From Oscillospiraceae bacterium (GTDB lineage Bacteria > Bacillota > Clostridia > Oscillospirales > Ruminococcaceae): a stretch of DNA of 10,355 bases. The translations under genes and the position numbers were made by a program. The notes beneath the pieces were generated by a model. It saw only the letters and a program-made list of their open reading frames with translations. It was not told the DNA's origin and made no database searches. Shown one piece after another: positions 1 through 6,154 of the stretch. Positions within the stretch are counted from its first letter, which is position 1; every line of letters starts with the position of its first letter. Where the stretch lies: the NCBI GenBank assembly GCA_900762805.1, contig CAAFHY010000116.1:1-10355 (forward strand), written 5' to 3'.

Positions 1-237
1 ATATCGGTCTGCCTCGGCACCGCTTGCTATGTCAAGGGGTCGGGCAAGATCCATGAGCGGCTCGAAAAAGCGCTCGGCATCAAGAGCGGTGAATGCACGC
101 CTGACGGCAAGTTCTCGCTCGACGCCTGCCGCTGCATCGGCGCCTGCGGCCTTGCCCCCGTGCTCACCGTCAACGGCGACGTCTACGGCCGTCTGACCGA
201 GGACGATGTTGACGGCATCCTGGCCAAGTATCAATAA
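1..237 (+). CDS. hndA: NuoE-like 2Fe-2S subunit of the [FeFe] hydrogenase complex (3' part only)
   Basis: This is the C-terminal 78 residues of a thioredoxin-like [2Fe-2S] protein of the NuoE/HndA/HydC family; the start lies upstream of the window. The visible part contains the cluster signature C-x4-C (residues 4 and 9, CLGTAC) and C-x3-C (residues 45 and 49, CIGAC), followed by the usual GLAPVLTVNGDVYGRL segment and a TAA stop at 235-237. In HndABCD/HydABC enzymes this subunit sits beside the NuoF-like flavoprotein and carries one [2Fe-2S] cluster in the cytoplasm. It is followed after 27 bases by the next gene on the same strand, so it is very likely co-transcribed with the rest of the operon. 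In other organisms hndA is commonly next to hndB or hydB; here six genes separate them. The family call is firm. Which subunit name fits best (hndA or hydC) is a matter of convention. Confidence 0.93.
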   Translation: MSVCLGTACYVKGSGKIHERLEKALGIKSGECTPDGKFSLDACRCIGACGLAPVLTVNGDVYGRLTEDDVDGILAKYQ

Positions 238-253
238 AACAGGCCCCATTGTC

Positions 254-260
254 AAGGAGG
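254..260 (+). promoter_or_regulatory. Strong ribosome binding site for the first DRTGG gene
   Basis: AAGGAGG lies 4 bases before the ATG at 265, in the only non-coding gap (238-264) between hndA and the six-gene block. It fixes the start of that gene. No promoter is visible in the 27-base gap, so readthrough from hndA is expected. Confidence 0.8.
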
Positions 261-264
261 GACC

Positions 265-621
265 ATGAAGATCAGAGAAGTCAGCGAGCTGCTGGACGCC
301 CGCGTGCTCTGCCGCGGCGACCTGCTGGATACCGAGGTGTATTCGGCCTGCGGCAGCGATATGATGAGCGACGTTCTGGCCTATGTCAAGGATCAGGCGG
401 TGCTGCTCACGGGACTTGTCAATCCGCAGGTGGTGCGCACCTGCGAGATGATGGATATGTGCTGCGTTGTGTTCGTTCGGAGCAAGCTGCCCACCGACGA
501 GATGGTGACGCTTGCCGACCGGCTGGGCATTGTGGTGCTGGCTACCGAAATGAGGATGTACGAGGCCTGCGGGAGACTCTATTCCGGCGGACTCAACCCC
601 AACGGTGCCGTTCATGAGTGA
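265..621 (+). CDS. DRTGG-domain protein (first of two)
   Basis: A 118-residue soluble protein that resembles stand-alone DRTGG-domain proteins of Clostridia. Typical landmarks are MKIREVSELLDARVLC at the start, SDMMSDVLAYVKDQAVLLTG at about residues 31-50, NPQVVRTCEMMDM at about 53-65, and a closing region with TEMRMYEACGRLYSGGL. No catalytic motif, signal peptide or membrane segment is visible. DRTGG domains are known from HPr kinase-like and other regulatory proteins and are thought to bind ligands or proteins; the biochemical role of the stand-alone form is not established. The ATG at 265 is preceded by AAGGAGG. Its stop (TGA 619-621) overlaps the start of the next gene by 8 bases, which suggests translational coupling. 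It is a distant partner of the second DRTGG gene at 2328. I infer a regulatory or scaffold role, because everything else between hndA and hndB looks like signalling. Some database entries call such proteins serine kinases, but no kinase motif is present. Confidence 0.8.
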   Translation: MKIREVSELLDARVLCRGDLLDTEVYSACGSDMMSDVLAYVKDQAVLLTGLVNPQVVRTCEMMDMCCVVFVRSKLPTDEMVTLADRLGIVVLATEMRMYEACGRLYSGGLNPNGAVHE

Positions 622-1045
622 GCCTCTGCTGAAGCTGCATTTCGATATCGACGGCGAAAACTTCACCTCCGCGGGCGAGGCTTCGGTGCGCGTCAAGAAA
701 AAGCTCCGTCAGCTCCAGTTCCCGCCCGATTTTATCCGCCGCGTGTCGATCGCTATGTACGAGGCCGAGATCAACGCTGTCATCCATGCCGGCGGCGGCG
801 AGGCCGATATAACAGTTGAAGAAAACAGGGTCACGGTGGTCATGCGCGACAGCGGCCCCGGCATTGCGGATATCCCGCTCGCCATGAAGGAGGGCTATTC
901 CACCGCACCGGACAATATCCGTTCTCTCGGCTTCGGGGCCGGCATGGGCCTGCCCAACATGAAGCGCTATTCCGACAAAATGGAGGTCCGGTCCGAGGTG
1001 GGTGTCGGCACGGTCATCGCCATGGAGTTTATTCTGGAGCCATGA
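614..1045 (+). CDS. RsbW-like anti-sigma factor / serine kinase-type ATPase
   Basis: A 143-residue protein with a complete GHKL (HATPase_c) ATP-binding fold of the RsbW/SpoIIAB type. The N box is YEAEINAVIHAGGG (residues 49-62, with E50 and N54), the G1 box is RDSGPGI (78-84), and the G2 region is GFGAGMGLPNMKRYSD (106-121). It has no receiver, sensor or membrane domain, as usual for anti-sigma kinases. Known relatives phosphorylate a small anti-anti-sigma protein on serine or bind a sigma factor; no STAS partner or sigma factor is visible in this window. The start is uncertain: ATG 614 overlaps the previous stop by 8 bases and gives a natural N-terminus (MSEPLLKLHFD), while an in-frame GTG at 605 would add three residues. 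Neither has a clear ribosome binding site, so coupling to the upstream gene is likely. Its stop overlaps the next ATG (ATGA, 1042-1045). Family is firm; target is unknown. Confidence 0.85.
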   Translation: MSEPLLKLHFDIDGENFTSAGEASVRVKKKLRQLQFPPDFIRRVSIAMYEAEINAVIHAGGGEADITVEENRVTVVMRDSGPGIADIPLAMKEGYSTAPDNIRSLGFGAGMGLPNMKRYSDKMEVRSEVGVGTVIAMEFILEP

Positions 1046-2331
1046 ACGACTACAAGCATTCTGTGACGCTCGACGTTTCCAAATGCAAGGGCTGTACCAA
1101 CTGCCTCAAGCGCTGCCCGACCGAGGCCATCCGCATCCGCGACGGCCGCGCTGTTATCAATGCCGCTCGCTGCATCGACTGCGGCGAGTGCATCCGCCTG
1201 TGTCCGCACAAGGCCAAAAAGGCAGCCAGCGACCTGTTCGACCCCGATATGCGCCGCTTCAAGTGGAAGATCGCGCTGCCGGCGCCGGCGCTCTACGGCC
1301 AGTTTGATAACCTTGAGGATATCGATTATGTGCTTCAGGGCCTGCTCGATTTCGGCTTTGATGATATCTTTGAGGTGTCGCGCGCCGCCGAGCTGGTTTC
1401 CGGCTATACGCGGCGCTATCTCAAGCAGCCGGGGCTGCGCCGGCCGGTCATCAGCTCGGCCTGTCCCGTCGTCAACCGTCTCATCCGGCTGCGTTACCCG
1501 TCGCTGTGCGGCCATGTGCTGTCGCTTGCGCCGCCGGTCGATATTGCGGCCATGCAGGCCCGCGCCCGCGCGCTCAGCGACCATCCCGGCCTGCGCAGCG
1601 AGGATATCGGCGTCTGCTTCATTTCGCCCTGCCCAGGCAAGGTGTCCTATGTCAAAAACGGCTTTTCCCGCGGTGTTGACTGCGTCGTTTCGATGCGGGA
1701 TATGTATTTTTCGCTGCTGCCGCTCATCAAGCGCATCAGCAATCCGCTGCCCCTCTCCCAGTCGGGCATGATCGGGGTCAGCTGGGCCGCCGTCGGCGGT
1801 GAATCGACCGCCATCTTCAACGATAAGTATCTGGCGGCCGACGGTATCGAAAACGTTATCCGCGTGCTCGACGAGATCGACAACGGTTCTTTTCACGACA
1901 TTGAATTCGTGGAGCTGAACGCCTGCGCCGGCGGCTGTGTCGGCGGGGTTATGACAGTCGAAAACCCGTATATCGCCAAGGCCCGCTTGCAGACGCTCAA
2001 GCGCTATATGCCGGTCTCCTGCAATTGGGAATACAAGCTGGATGAGGACGAAAGCTACATCCCAGACAGCTACCGCACGCCGGAGCTGACGTACATATCG
2101 GCCGCCCCGCTGGCAGCCGACCGCGCCGCCGCGCTGCGGATGCTCGCCGAAATGGAGGAGCTGACCGACCGGCTGCCCAGCCTTGACTGCGGCTCCTGCG
2201 GCGCCCCCTCCTGCCGCGCCTTTGCCGAGGACGTCGTCACCGGCGAGGCCGTTGAAAATGAGTGCGTCGTGCGGATGCGGGAGCTTTTGAACGTCTATAT
2301 CAGCCAACAGAAGGAGGAACAGCCGACATGA
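1042..2331 (+). CDS. [FeFe] hydrogenase-like protein of putative sensory type (group D-like)
   Basis: A 429-residue cytoplasmic Fe-S protein. Residues 1-60 form a two-[4Fe-4S] ferredoxin domain (Cys 15, 18, 21, 25 and 44, 47, 50, 54). Residues ~75-360 match the hydrogenase large-subunit C-terminal domain. All four expected H-cluster cysteines are present: C141 in loop SSACPVV, C197 in ISPCPGK, C295 and C299 in NACAGGCVGG. A last Fe-S domain has C383, C386, C391 and C408 (C-x2-C-x4-C-x16-C). In catalytic enzymes such as CpI the residue before the first cubane ligand is the proton-relay Cys299; here it is A140, as in characterised putative sensory hydrogenases (HydS). There is no PAS domain, so it resembles group D rather than the PAS-bearing group C. 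The protein is shorter than HydA and lacks the 2Fe-2S and His-ligated clusters. It overlaps its neighbours by ATGA on both sides. H2 sensing or redox signalling is inferred from context; low-rate catalysis is an alternative. Confidence 0.87.
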   Translation: MNDYKHSVTLDVSKCKGCTNCLKRCPTEAIRIRDGRAVINAARCIDCGECIRLCPHKAKKAASDLFDPDMRRFKWKIALPAPALYGQFDNLEDIDYVLQGLLDFGFDDIFEVSRAAELVSGYTRRYLKQPGLRRPVISSACPVVNRLIRLRYPSLCGHVLSLAPPVDIAAMQARARALSDHPGLRSEDIGVCFISPCPGKVSYVKNGFSRGVDCVVSMRDMYFSLLPLIKRISNPLPLSQSGMIGVSWAAVGGESTAIFNDKYLAADGIENVIRVLDEIDNGSFHDIEFVELNACAGGCVGGVMTVENPYIAKARLQTLKRYMPVSCNWEYKLDEDESYIPDSYRTPELTYISAAPLAADRAAALRMLAEMEELTDRLPSLDCGSCGAPSCRAFAEDVVTGEAVENECVVRMRELLNVYISQQKEEQPT

Positions 2332-2654
2332 CCGTCGAACAGCTTGCCGGCCGCCTGAGCCTTGAGCCTGTCGCCCTGTGCGACGGCGGCGCCGAGATCA
2401 CCGGCGGCTACACCGGCGACCTGCTGAGCTATGTCATGGGCCGCCTGTCGGCCGGCGACGCCTGGGTCACCATCATGGTCAATGCCAATGTTGTGGCCGT
2501 GGCCTCTCTGGGCGACGCCGCCTGCGTCATTGTGGCCGACAACAGCGAGATCCCGGAGGAGGTGGTCTCGCTGGCGAGGAGCAAGGGCGTCAATATGCTG
2601 CGCGGGGCCGCAACGGCCTTTGAGCTGTGCGCGCAGATCGCGGCGCTGCTATGA
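2328..2654 (+). CDS. DRTGG-domain protein (second of two)
   Basis: A 108-residue soluble protein of the same general family as the gene at 265, but clearly diverged. Landmarks are MTVEQLAGRLSLEPV at the start, ITGGYTGDLLSYVMG (about residues 24-38), AWVTIMVNANVVAVASLGDAAC (about 45-66), IVADNSEIPEEV, and a closing KGVNMLRGAATAFELC. The ITGG turn resembles the name-giving DRTGG motif. There are no membrane segments, cluster-binding Cys motifs or catalytic motifs. The start is set by ATG 2328, which overlaps the previous stop (ATGA, 2328-2331) and is preceded by AAGGAGG at 2311-2317 inside the end of the upstream gene. The stop again overlaps the next gene's ATG (2651-2654). The family is known; the molecular role is not. 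The position directly after the hydrogenase-like sensor candidate and before the PHP gene suggests that it binds one of these partners or a small ligand. Confidence 0.78.
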   Translation: MTVEQLAGRLSLEPVALCDGGAEITGGYTGDLLSYVMGRLSAGDAWVTIMVNANVVAVASLGDAACVIVADNSEIPEEVVSLARSKGVNMLRGAATAFELCAQIAALL

Positions 2655-3382
2655 AGCTCTATTATGACCTGCACATCCACTCCTGTCTCTCCCCCTGCGG
2701 GGAGGACGATATGACGCCCGCCAACATCGCAGGCATGGCACAGCTGTGCGGGCTGGAGCTGATAGCGCTTACCGATCACAATTCTACCAGAAACTGTCCC
2801 GCGTTTTTTGCCGAATGCCGGCGGCGGGGCATCATACCGGTGGCCGGCTGCGAGCTGACCACTGCGGAGGATATCCATATCATCTGTCTCTTTCCCGGTC
2901 TGACCGAGGCCGCCGCCTTTGGCGGTGCCCTGCAGCGGCACCGAATACTGATCCCCAACCGGGCCGATATTTTTGGCCGGCAGCTGATCTACGACGAGCA
3001 CGACCGGCCGGCCGGCTCCGAGGAGCATCTGCTCATCAACGCCACCGATCTGCCGCTGGAGGAGGCCTGCACCTTTGCACGGCGCTTCGGCGCGGCCGTC
3101 TATCCGGCACACGTCGATCGCGAGGCCAACGGCATCATCGCCGTGCTCGGCGATCTGCCGCCCCGGCCGTCCTTTGGCGCTGCCGAATACAACCTGCCGG
3201 AGAATGCCGGCCCCTATCGGGCGCGCTATCCGCGGCTGGCGGGGATGCGCACGGTGGTCGGCTCCGATGCCCACCGGCTCGACGCGCTGCGCGACGCCGA
3301 AAACCGGCTGGAGCTGTCGGGGCAGGATGAGGCCGGGCTGACAGCCGCCCTGATACGGCTGCTGAACGGGGAGGAAACATGA
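2651..3382 (+). CDS. PHP-domain metal-dependent phosphoesterase-like protein
   Basis: A 243-residue soluble protein of the PHP superfamily (polymerase and histidinol phosphatase fold). Expected metal-site motifs are visible in order: DLHIHS (residues 6-11, His8 and His10), LTDHNS (40-45, Asp42 and His43), GCEL (66-69, Glu68), DIH (74-76), PAHVDR (152-157, His154) and GSDAHR (204-209, Asp206 and His208). The active site therefore looks complete, and di- or tri-metal phosphoesterase or nuclease chemistry is plausible. The CLSPCGEDDMTP segment (12-23) is typical of a clostridial PHP subgroup. The substrate cannot be read from sequence; histidinol phosphatase is unlikely, as no histidine genes are nearby. 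Start ATG 2651 overlaps the DRTGG stop (ATGA), and the gene's own stop overlaps the next ATG (3379-3382). Context inside a signalling block suggests a role in turning over a phosphorylated protein, nucleotide or small signal; this is inference. Confidence 0.85.
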   Translation: MKLYYDLHIHSCLSPCGEDDMTPANIAGMAQLCGLELIALTDHNSTRNCPAFFAECRRRGIIPVAGCELTTAEDIHIICLFPGLTEAAAFGGALQRHRILIPNRADIFGRQLIYDEHDRPAGSEEHLLINATDLPLEEACTFARRFGAAVYPAHVDREANGIIAVLGDLPPRPSFGAAEYNLPENAGPYRARYPRLAGMRTVVGSDAHRLDALRDAENRLELSGQDEAGLTAALIRLLNGEET

Positions 3383-3915
3383 AAGAGCTGTCCCTCAACA
3401 TATTGGATATCGCAAACAACTCGGTGAAGGCCGGCGCGACGCTGCTGGAGATCACCGTTATACAGCAGGAGGGCCGGATGACCGTTTCGGTCAAGGATGA
3501 CGGCTGCGGCATGAGCGCCGAGCAGGTCAGCCGGCTGTCCGACCCGTTTTATACGACACGCACTACCCGCAAGGTGGGGCTGGGCATCCCCTTTCTCAAG
3601 CTGGCGGCCGAGCAGGCCGGCGGCGGGGTGACGGTGACGTCGGTCCCTGCGGGCGGGGACGGCCCCCACGGCACCACCGTGACGGCGTGCTTCGATATGA
3701 ACAACATCGACTGCACGCCGCTGGGGGATATTGTGGAGACGGTCGTCACGCTGATACAAGGCAGTCCCGATATGGATCTTGTTTTTTGCCATATCGTTGA
3801 CGATAAGCAGATACGGCTCGATACGCGCGAGCTGCGGAGCGTTCTTGGCGACGTTTCGCTGGCCTCTTACGAGGTGCTGGCGTGGATAAGAGAGTATCTT
3901 CACGAACAATATTGA
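3379..3915 (+). CDS. GHKL-type ATP-binding protein, histidine kinase-like
   Basis: A 178-residue protein with an N-terminal ATP-binding domain of the HATPase_c fold. The N box is LDIANNSVKAGA (residues 9-20, with Asp10 and Asn14), the G1 box is KDDGCGM (39-45), followed by DPFYTTRTTRKVGLGIP (55-71), which includes the F box and the GLG of the G2 box. The next ~80 residues (about 100-178) form a segment I do not recognise, containing LVFCHIVDDKQIRLDTREL. No dimerisation/phospho-acceptor helix, receiver, sensor or membrane segment is seen, so a classic sensor kinase role is not supported. Databases often label such proteins ATP-binding or histidine kinase. It begins at ATG 3379 overlapping the PHP stop, with GGGGAGGAAAC just upstream (GGAGG) as ribosome binding site. 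It is the last gene of the overlapping block; hndB follows after 16 bases. A kinase or ATP-dependent switch acting with the DRTGG and PHP proteins is possible but unproved. Confidence 0.8.
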   Translation: MKELSLNILDIANNSVKAGATLLEITVIQQEGRMTVSVKDDGCGMSAEQVSRLSDPFYTTRTTRKVGLGIPFLKLAAEQAGGGVTVTSVPAGGDGPHGTTVTACFDMNNIDCTPLGDIVETVVTLIQGSPDMDLVFCHIVDDKQIRLDTRELRSVLGDVSLASYEVLAWIREYLHEQY

Positions 3916-3931
3916 AAGAAAGGTCGTTAGT

Positions 3932-4303
3932 ATGAAATCACTCAAAGAATTGGCCGAGATCCGCGAAAAGGCGCGCGACAGGGTTGCTCTGCGCGAGGAA
4001 TCGCCCGACAATATCCGCGTCGTCGTGGGCATGGCGACCTGCGGCATCGCCGCCGGCGCCCGCCCCGTCCTCAACGCCTTTGTGGAGGAAGTCAACCGCG
4101 AGGGGCTGAGCGAGAAGGTCATGGTCACACAGACCGGCTGCATCGGCATCTGCCAGTATGAGCCCATCGTGGAGGTTGTCCAGCCCGGTAAGGACAAGGT
4201 CACCTACGTCAAGATGACGGCCGACCGCGCCAAGCGCGTCGTGGCCGAGCATCTGAAGGGCGGCAGGGTTGTCGTGGAATATACCATCGGAAATATCGGT
4301 TGA
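3932..4303 (+). CDS. hndB: Thioredoxin-like (2Fe-2S) subunit of the hydrogenase complex
   Basis: A 123-residue protein matching the HndB/HydD-type thioredoxin-like ferredoxin family. A short helical N-terminus (MKSLKELAEIREKAR) precedes the fold. The first cluster-binding stretch is MATCGIAAGARP (residues 34-45) with Cys37 and the second is TGCIGICQYEP (69-79) with Cys70 and Cys74. In NuoE-like and ferredoxin homologues the first motif is C-x4-C; here the position five after Cys37 is Gly42, so only three canonical cysteines are present. To my knowledge the CGIAAGA form is common in this family. The start ATG at 3932 follows an AAGAAAGG-like ribosome binding site. It lies 16 bases after the kinase-like gene and 17 bases before hndC, so it is in the same transcription unit. 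In HndABCD enzymes it is an accessory electron-transfer subunit; its exact role is not settled. Confidence 0.88.
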   Translation: MKSLKELAEIREKARDRVALREESPDNIRVVVGMATCGIAAGARPVLNAFVEEVNREGLSEKVMVTQTGCIGICQYEPIVEVVQPGKDKVTYVKMTADRAKRVVAEHLKGGRVVVEYTIGNIG

Positions 4304-4320
4304 AGGAGTAACAAAAAGCT

Positions 4321-6135
4321 ATGATTCGTTCCCATGTACTGATGTGCGGCGGCACCGGCTGCACCTCGTCCGGCAGCCCGGCGCTGATCAAGGCCATGGA
4401 GGCCGAGATCGCCAAAAAAGGACTTGCCGATGAAATCAAGGTCGTGCAGACCGGCTGCTTCGGCCTGTGCGCCCTCGGCCCCATCATGATCGTTTATCCT
4501 GAGGGGACCTTTTACAGCCGTGTGACGATGGAGGATATCCCTGAGATCGTCGAGGAGCATCTGCTCAAGGGCCGCGTCGTTGAGCGGCTGGTCTATAAAG
4601 ACCCCGCTGACCCCGACCATGAGGGCGACGTTTCGCTGGGCGACACCGCTTTCTACAAAAAGCAGAAGCGCGTGGCGCTGCGCAACTGCGGCGTCATCAA
4701 CCCTGAGGTCATCGACGAATACATCGCGATGGACGGCTATATGGCTCTCGGCAAGGTGCTGACCGAAATGACGCCGGAGCAGGTCATCCAGACCATCAAG
4801 GACTCCGGCCTGCGCGGGCGCGGCGGCGGCGGCTTCCCGACCGGCGTCAAGTGGAGCTTTGCGGCTGCCAACAAGGCGGACAAGAAGTATGTCCTTTGCA
4901 ATGCCGACGAAGGCGATCCCGGCGCTTTCATGGACCGCTCGGTGCTGGAGGGCGATCCGCACGTCGTGCTTGAGGCCATGGCCATCGCGGCCTATGCCAT
5001 CGGCGCCGATGAGGGCTACATTTATGTCCGCGCCGAATATCCCATCGCTGTCCACCGCTTGGAGGTGGCCATCCGGCAGGCCCGCGAGTACGGCCTGCTT
5101 GGCAAGGATATTTTCGGCACCGGCTTCAATTTTGATGTTCATCTGCGCCTCGGCGCCGGCGCCTTTGTGTGCGGCGAGGAGACAGCTCTCATGACCTCTA
5201 TCGAGGGCAACCGCGGCGAGCCGCGTCCCCGCCCGCCCTTCCCGGCCGTCAAGGGTCTGTTTGGCGTACCGACCGTTCTCAACAACGTCGAGACCTATGC
5301 CAATATCCCGCAGATCATCCTGAAGGGCGCCGACTGGTTCAGCAGTATGGGCACCGAAAAGAGCAAGGGCACCAAAGTCTTTGCGCTGGGCGGCAAGATC
5401 AAGCACACCGGCCTGGTCGAGGTCCCGATGGGCACGACGCTGCGCGAGATCGTCGAGGAGATCGGCGGCGGTATCCCCGGCGGCAAGAAGTTCAAGGCGG
5501 CCCAGACGGGCGGCCCCTCCGGCGGCTGCATCCCTGCCGAGCATTTTGATATCCCCATCGACTATGACAACCTGCTGTCCATCGGCTCGATGATGGGCTC
5601 CGGCGGTCTCATTGTCATGGATGAGACGACCTGCATGGTCGATATCGCCAAATTCTTCCTGGAATTCACCGTTGACGAGAGCTGCGGCAAGTGTACGCCC
5701 TGCCGCATCGGCACCAAGCGCCTGCTGGAGATGCTCGACAAGATCACCCGCGGCGAGGGCACGCTGGAGATGCTCGACGATATGGAGCAGCTCTGCTACT
5801 ACATCAAGCAGAATTCGCTGTGCGGCCTTGGACAGACGGCTCCCAACCCTGTGCTTTCAACGCTGCGCTACTTCCGCGACGAGTATATCGCCCACGTTGT
5901 TGACAAGAAGTGCCCGGCCGGCGTCTGCAAAAAGCTGCTGCACTATGTCATCGACAAGGACAAGTGCATCGGCTGCGGCCGCTGCGCCCGCAACTGCCCG
6001 GTCAGCGCTATCGACAAGACCGATTATGTCGCCCCCGGCCACAAGCTGCCCTCGATGGTCATCGACGGCGCCAAGTGCATCAAGTGCGGTGCCTGCCTCG
6101 GCAACTGCAAGTTCGGCGCGATCGAAGTCAAGTAA
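4321..6135 (+). CDS. hndC: NuoF-like NAD(P)H-oxidising flavoprotein subunit of the [FeFe] hydrogenase
   Basis: A 604-residue subunit of the HydB/HndC family. The N-terminus is a thioredoxin-like [2Fe-2S] domain (Cys9, 14, 46, 50). The NuoF core follows with the glycine-rich NAD(H)/FMN segment GLRGRGGGGFPTG (163-175), CNADEGDPGAFMDR (193-206) and the FMN-site stretch GAFVCGEETALM around Cys284. A NuoF [4Fe-4S] site is formed by Cys455, 458, 461 (SCGKCTPC) and Cys501. The C-terminus is a two-[4Fe-4S] ferredoxin domain (Cys549, 552, 555, 559 and 586, 589, 592, 596). A C-x4-C-x4-H motif (531, 536, 541) lies between. The protein oxidises or reduces NAD(P)H at FMN and exchanges electrons with ferredoxin and HydA; in characterised relatives this is the bifurcating subunit. 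Its AAGGAG (4303-4308) overlaps the hndB stop and is 12 bases from the ATG, a rather long spacing. Length and order of domains are as expected for the family. Confidence 0.95.
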   Translation: MIRSHVLMCGGTGCTSSGSPALIKAMEAEIAKKGLADEIKVVQTGCFGLCALGPIMIVYPEGTFYSRVTMEDIPEIVEEHLLKGRVVERLVYKDPADPDHEGDVSLGDTAFYKKQKRVALRNCGVINPEVIDEYIAMDGYMALGKVLTEMTPEQVIQTIKDSGLRGRGGGGFPTGVKWSFAAANKADKKYVLCNADEGDPGAFMDRSVLEGDPHVVLEAMAIAAYAIGADEGYIYVRAEYPIAVHRLEVAIRQAREYGLLGKDIFGTGFNFDVHLRLGAGAFVCGEETALMTSIEGNRGEPRPRPPFPAVKGLFGVPTVLNNVETYANIPQIILKGADWFSSMGTEKSKGTKVFALGGKIKHTGLVEVPMGTTLREIVEEIGGGIPGGKKFKAAQTGGPSGGCIPAEHFDIPIDYDNLLSIGSMMGSGGLIVMDETTCMVDIAKFFLEFTVDESCGKCTPCRIGTKRLLEMLDKITRGEGTLEMLDDMEQLCYYIKQNSLCGLGQTAPNPVLSTLRYFRDEYIAHVVDKKCPAGVCKKLLHYVIDKDKCIGCGRCARNCPVSAIDKTDYVAPGHKLPSMVIDGAKCIKCGACLGNCKFGAIEVK

Positions 6136-6154
6136 CAGCGAAAGGAGAACAACG

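Noticed and set aside
238..264. Separate promoter or Rex-type operator before the six-gene block
   Set aside because: The 27-base gap holds only a ribosome binding site; no -35/-10 pair or inverted-repeat operator fits.
249..617. Alternative + strand frame overlapping the first DRTGG gene
   Set aside because: Out of frame with the DRTGG protein, Arg-rich shadow product; the AAGGAGG at 254-260 fits the ATG at 265.
967..2307. Long open frame on the - strand opposite the hydrogenase-like gene
   Set aside because: It is the antisense of a gene with clear Fe-S motifs; long antisense frames are expected in GC-rich coding DNA, and the product has no recognisable motif.
4204..5544. Long open frame on the - strand opposite hndC
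   Set aside because: Same reason: mirror of a strongly conserved gene, no ribosome binding site, composition dominated by Ala/Gly/Asp/Leu.
5612..6154. N-terminal extension of hndD into the hndC coding region
   Set aside because: The frame is open upstream, but the product is low-complexity Ser/Ala/Arg sequence in an off frame of hndC. ATG 6155 has a good AAAGGAG and gives the correct family N-terminus.
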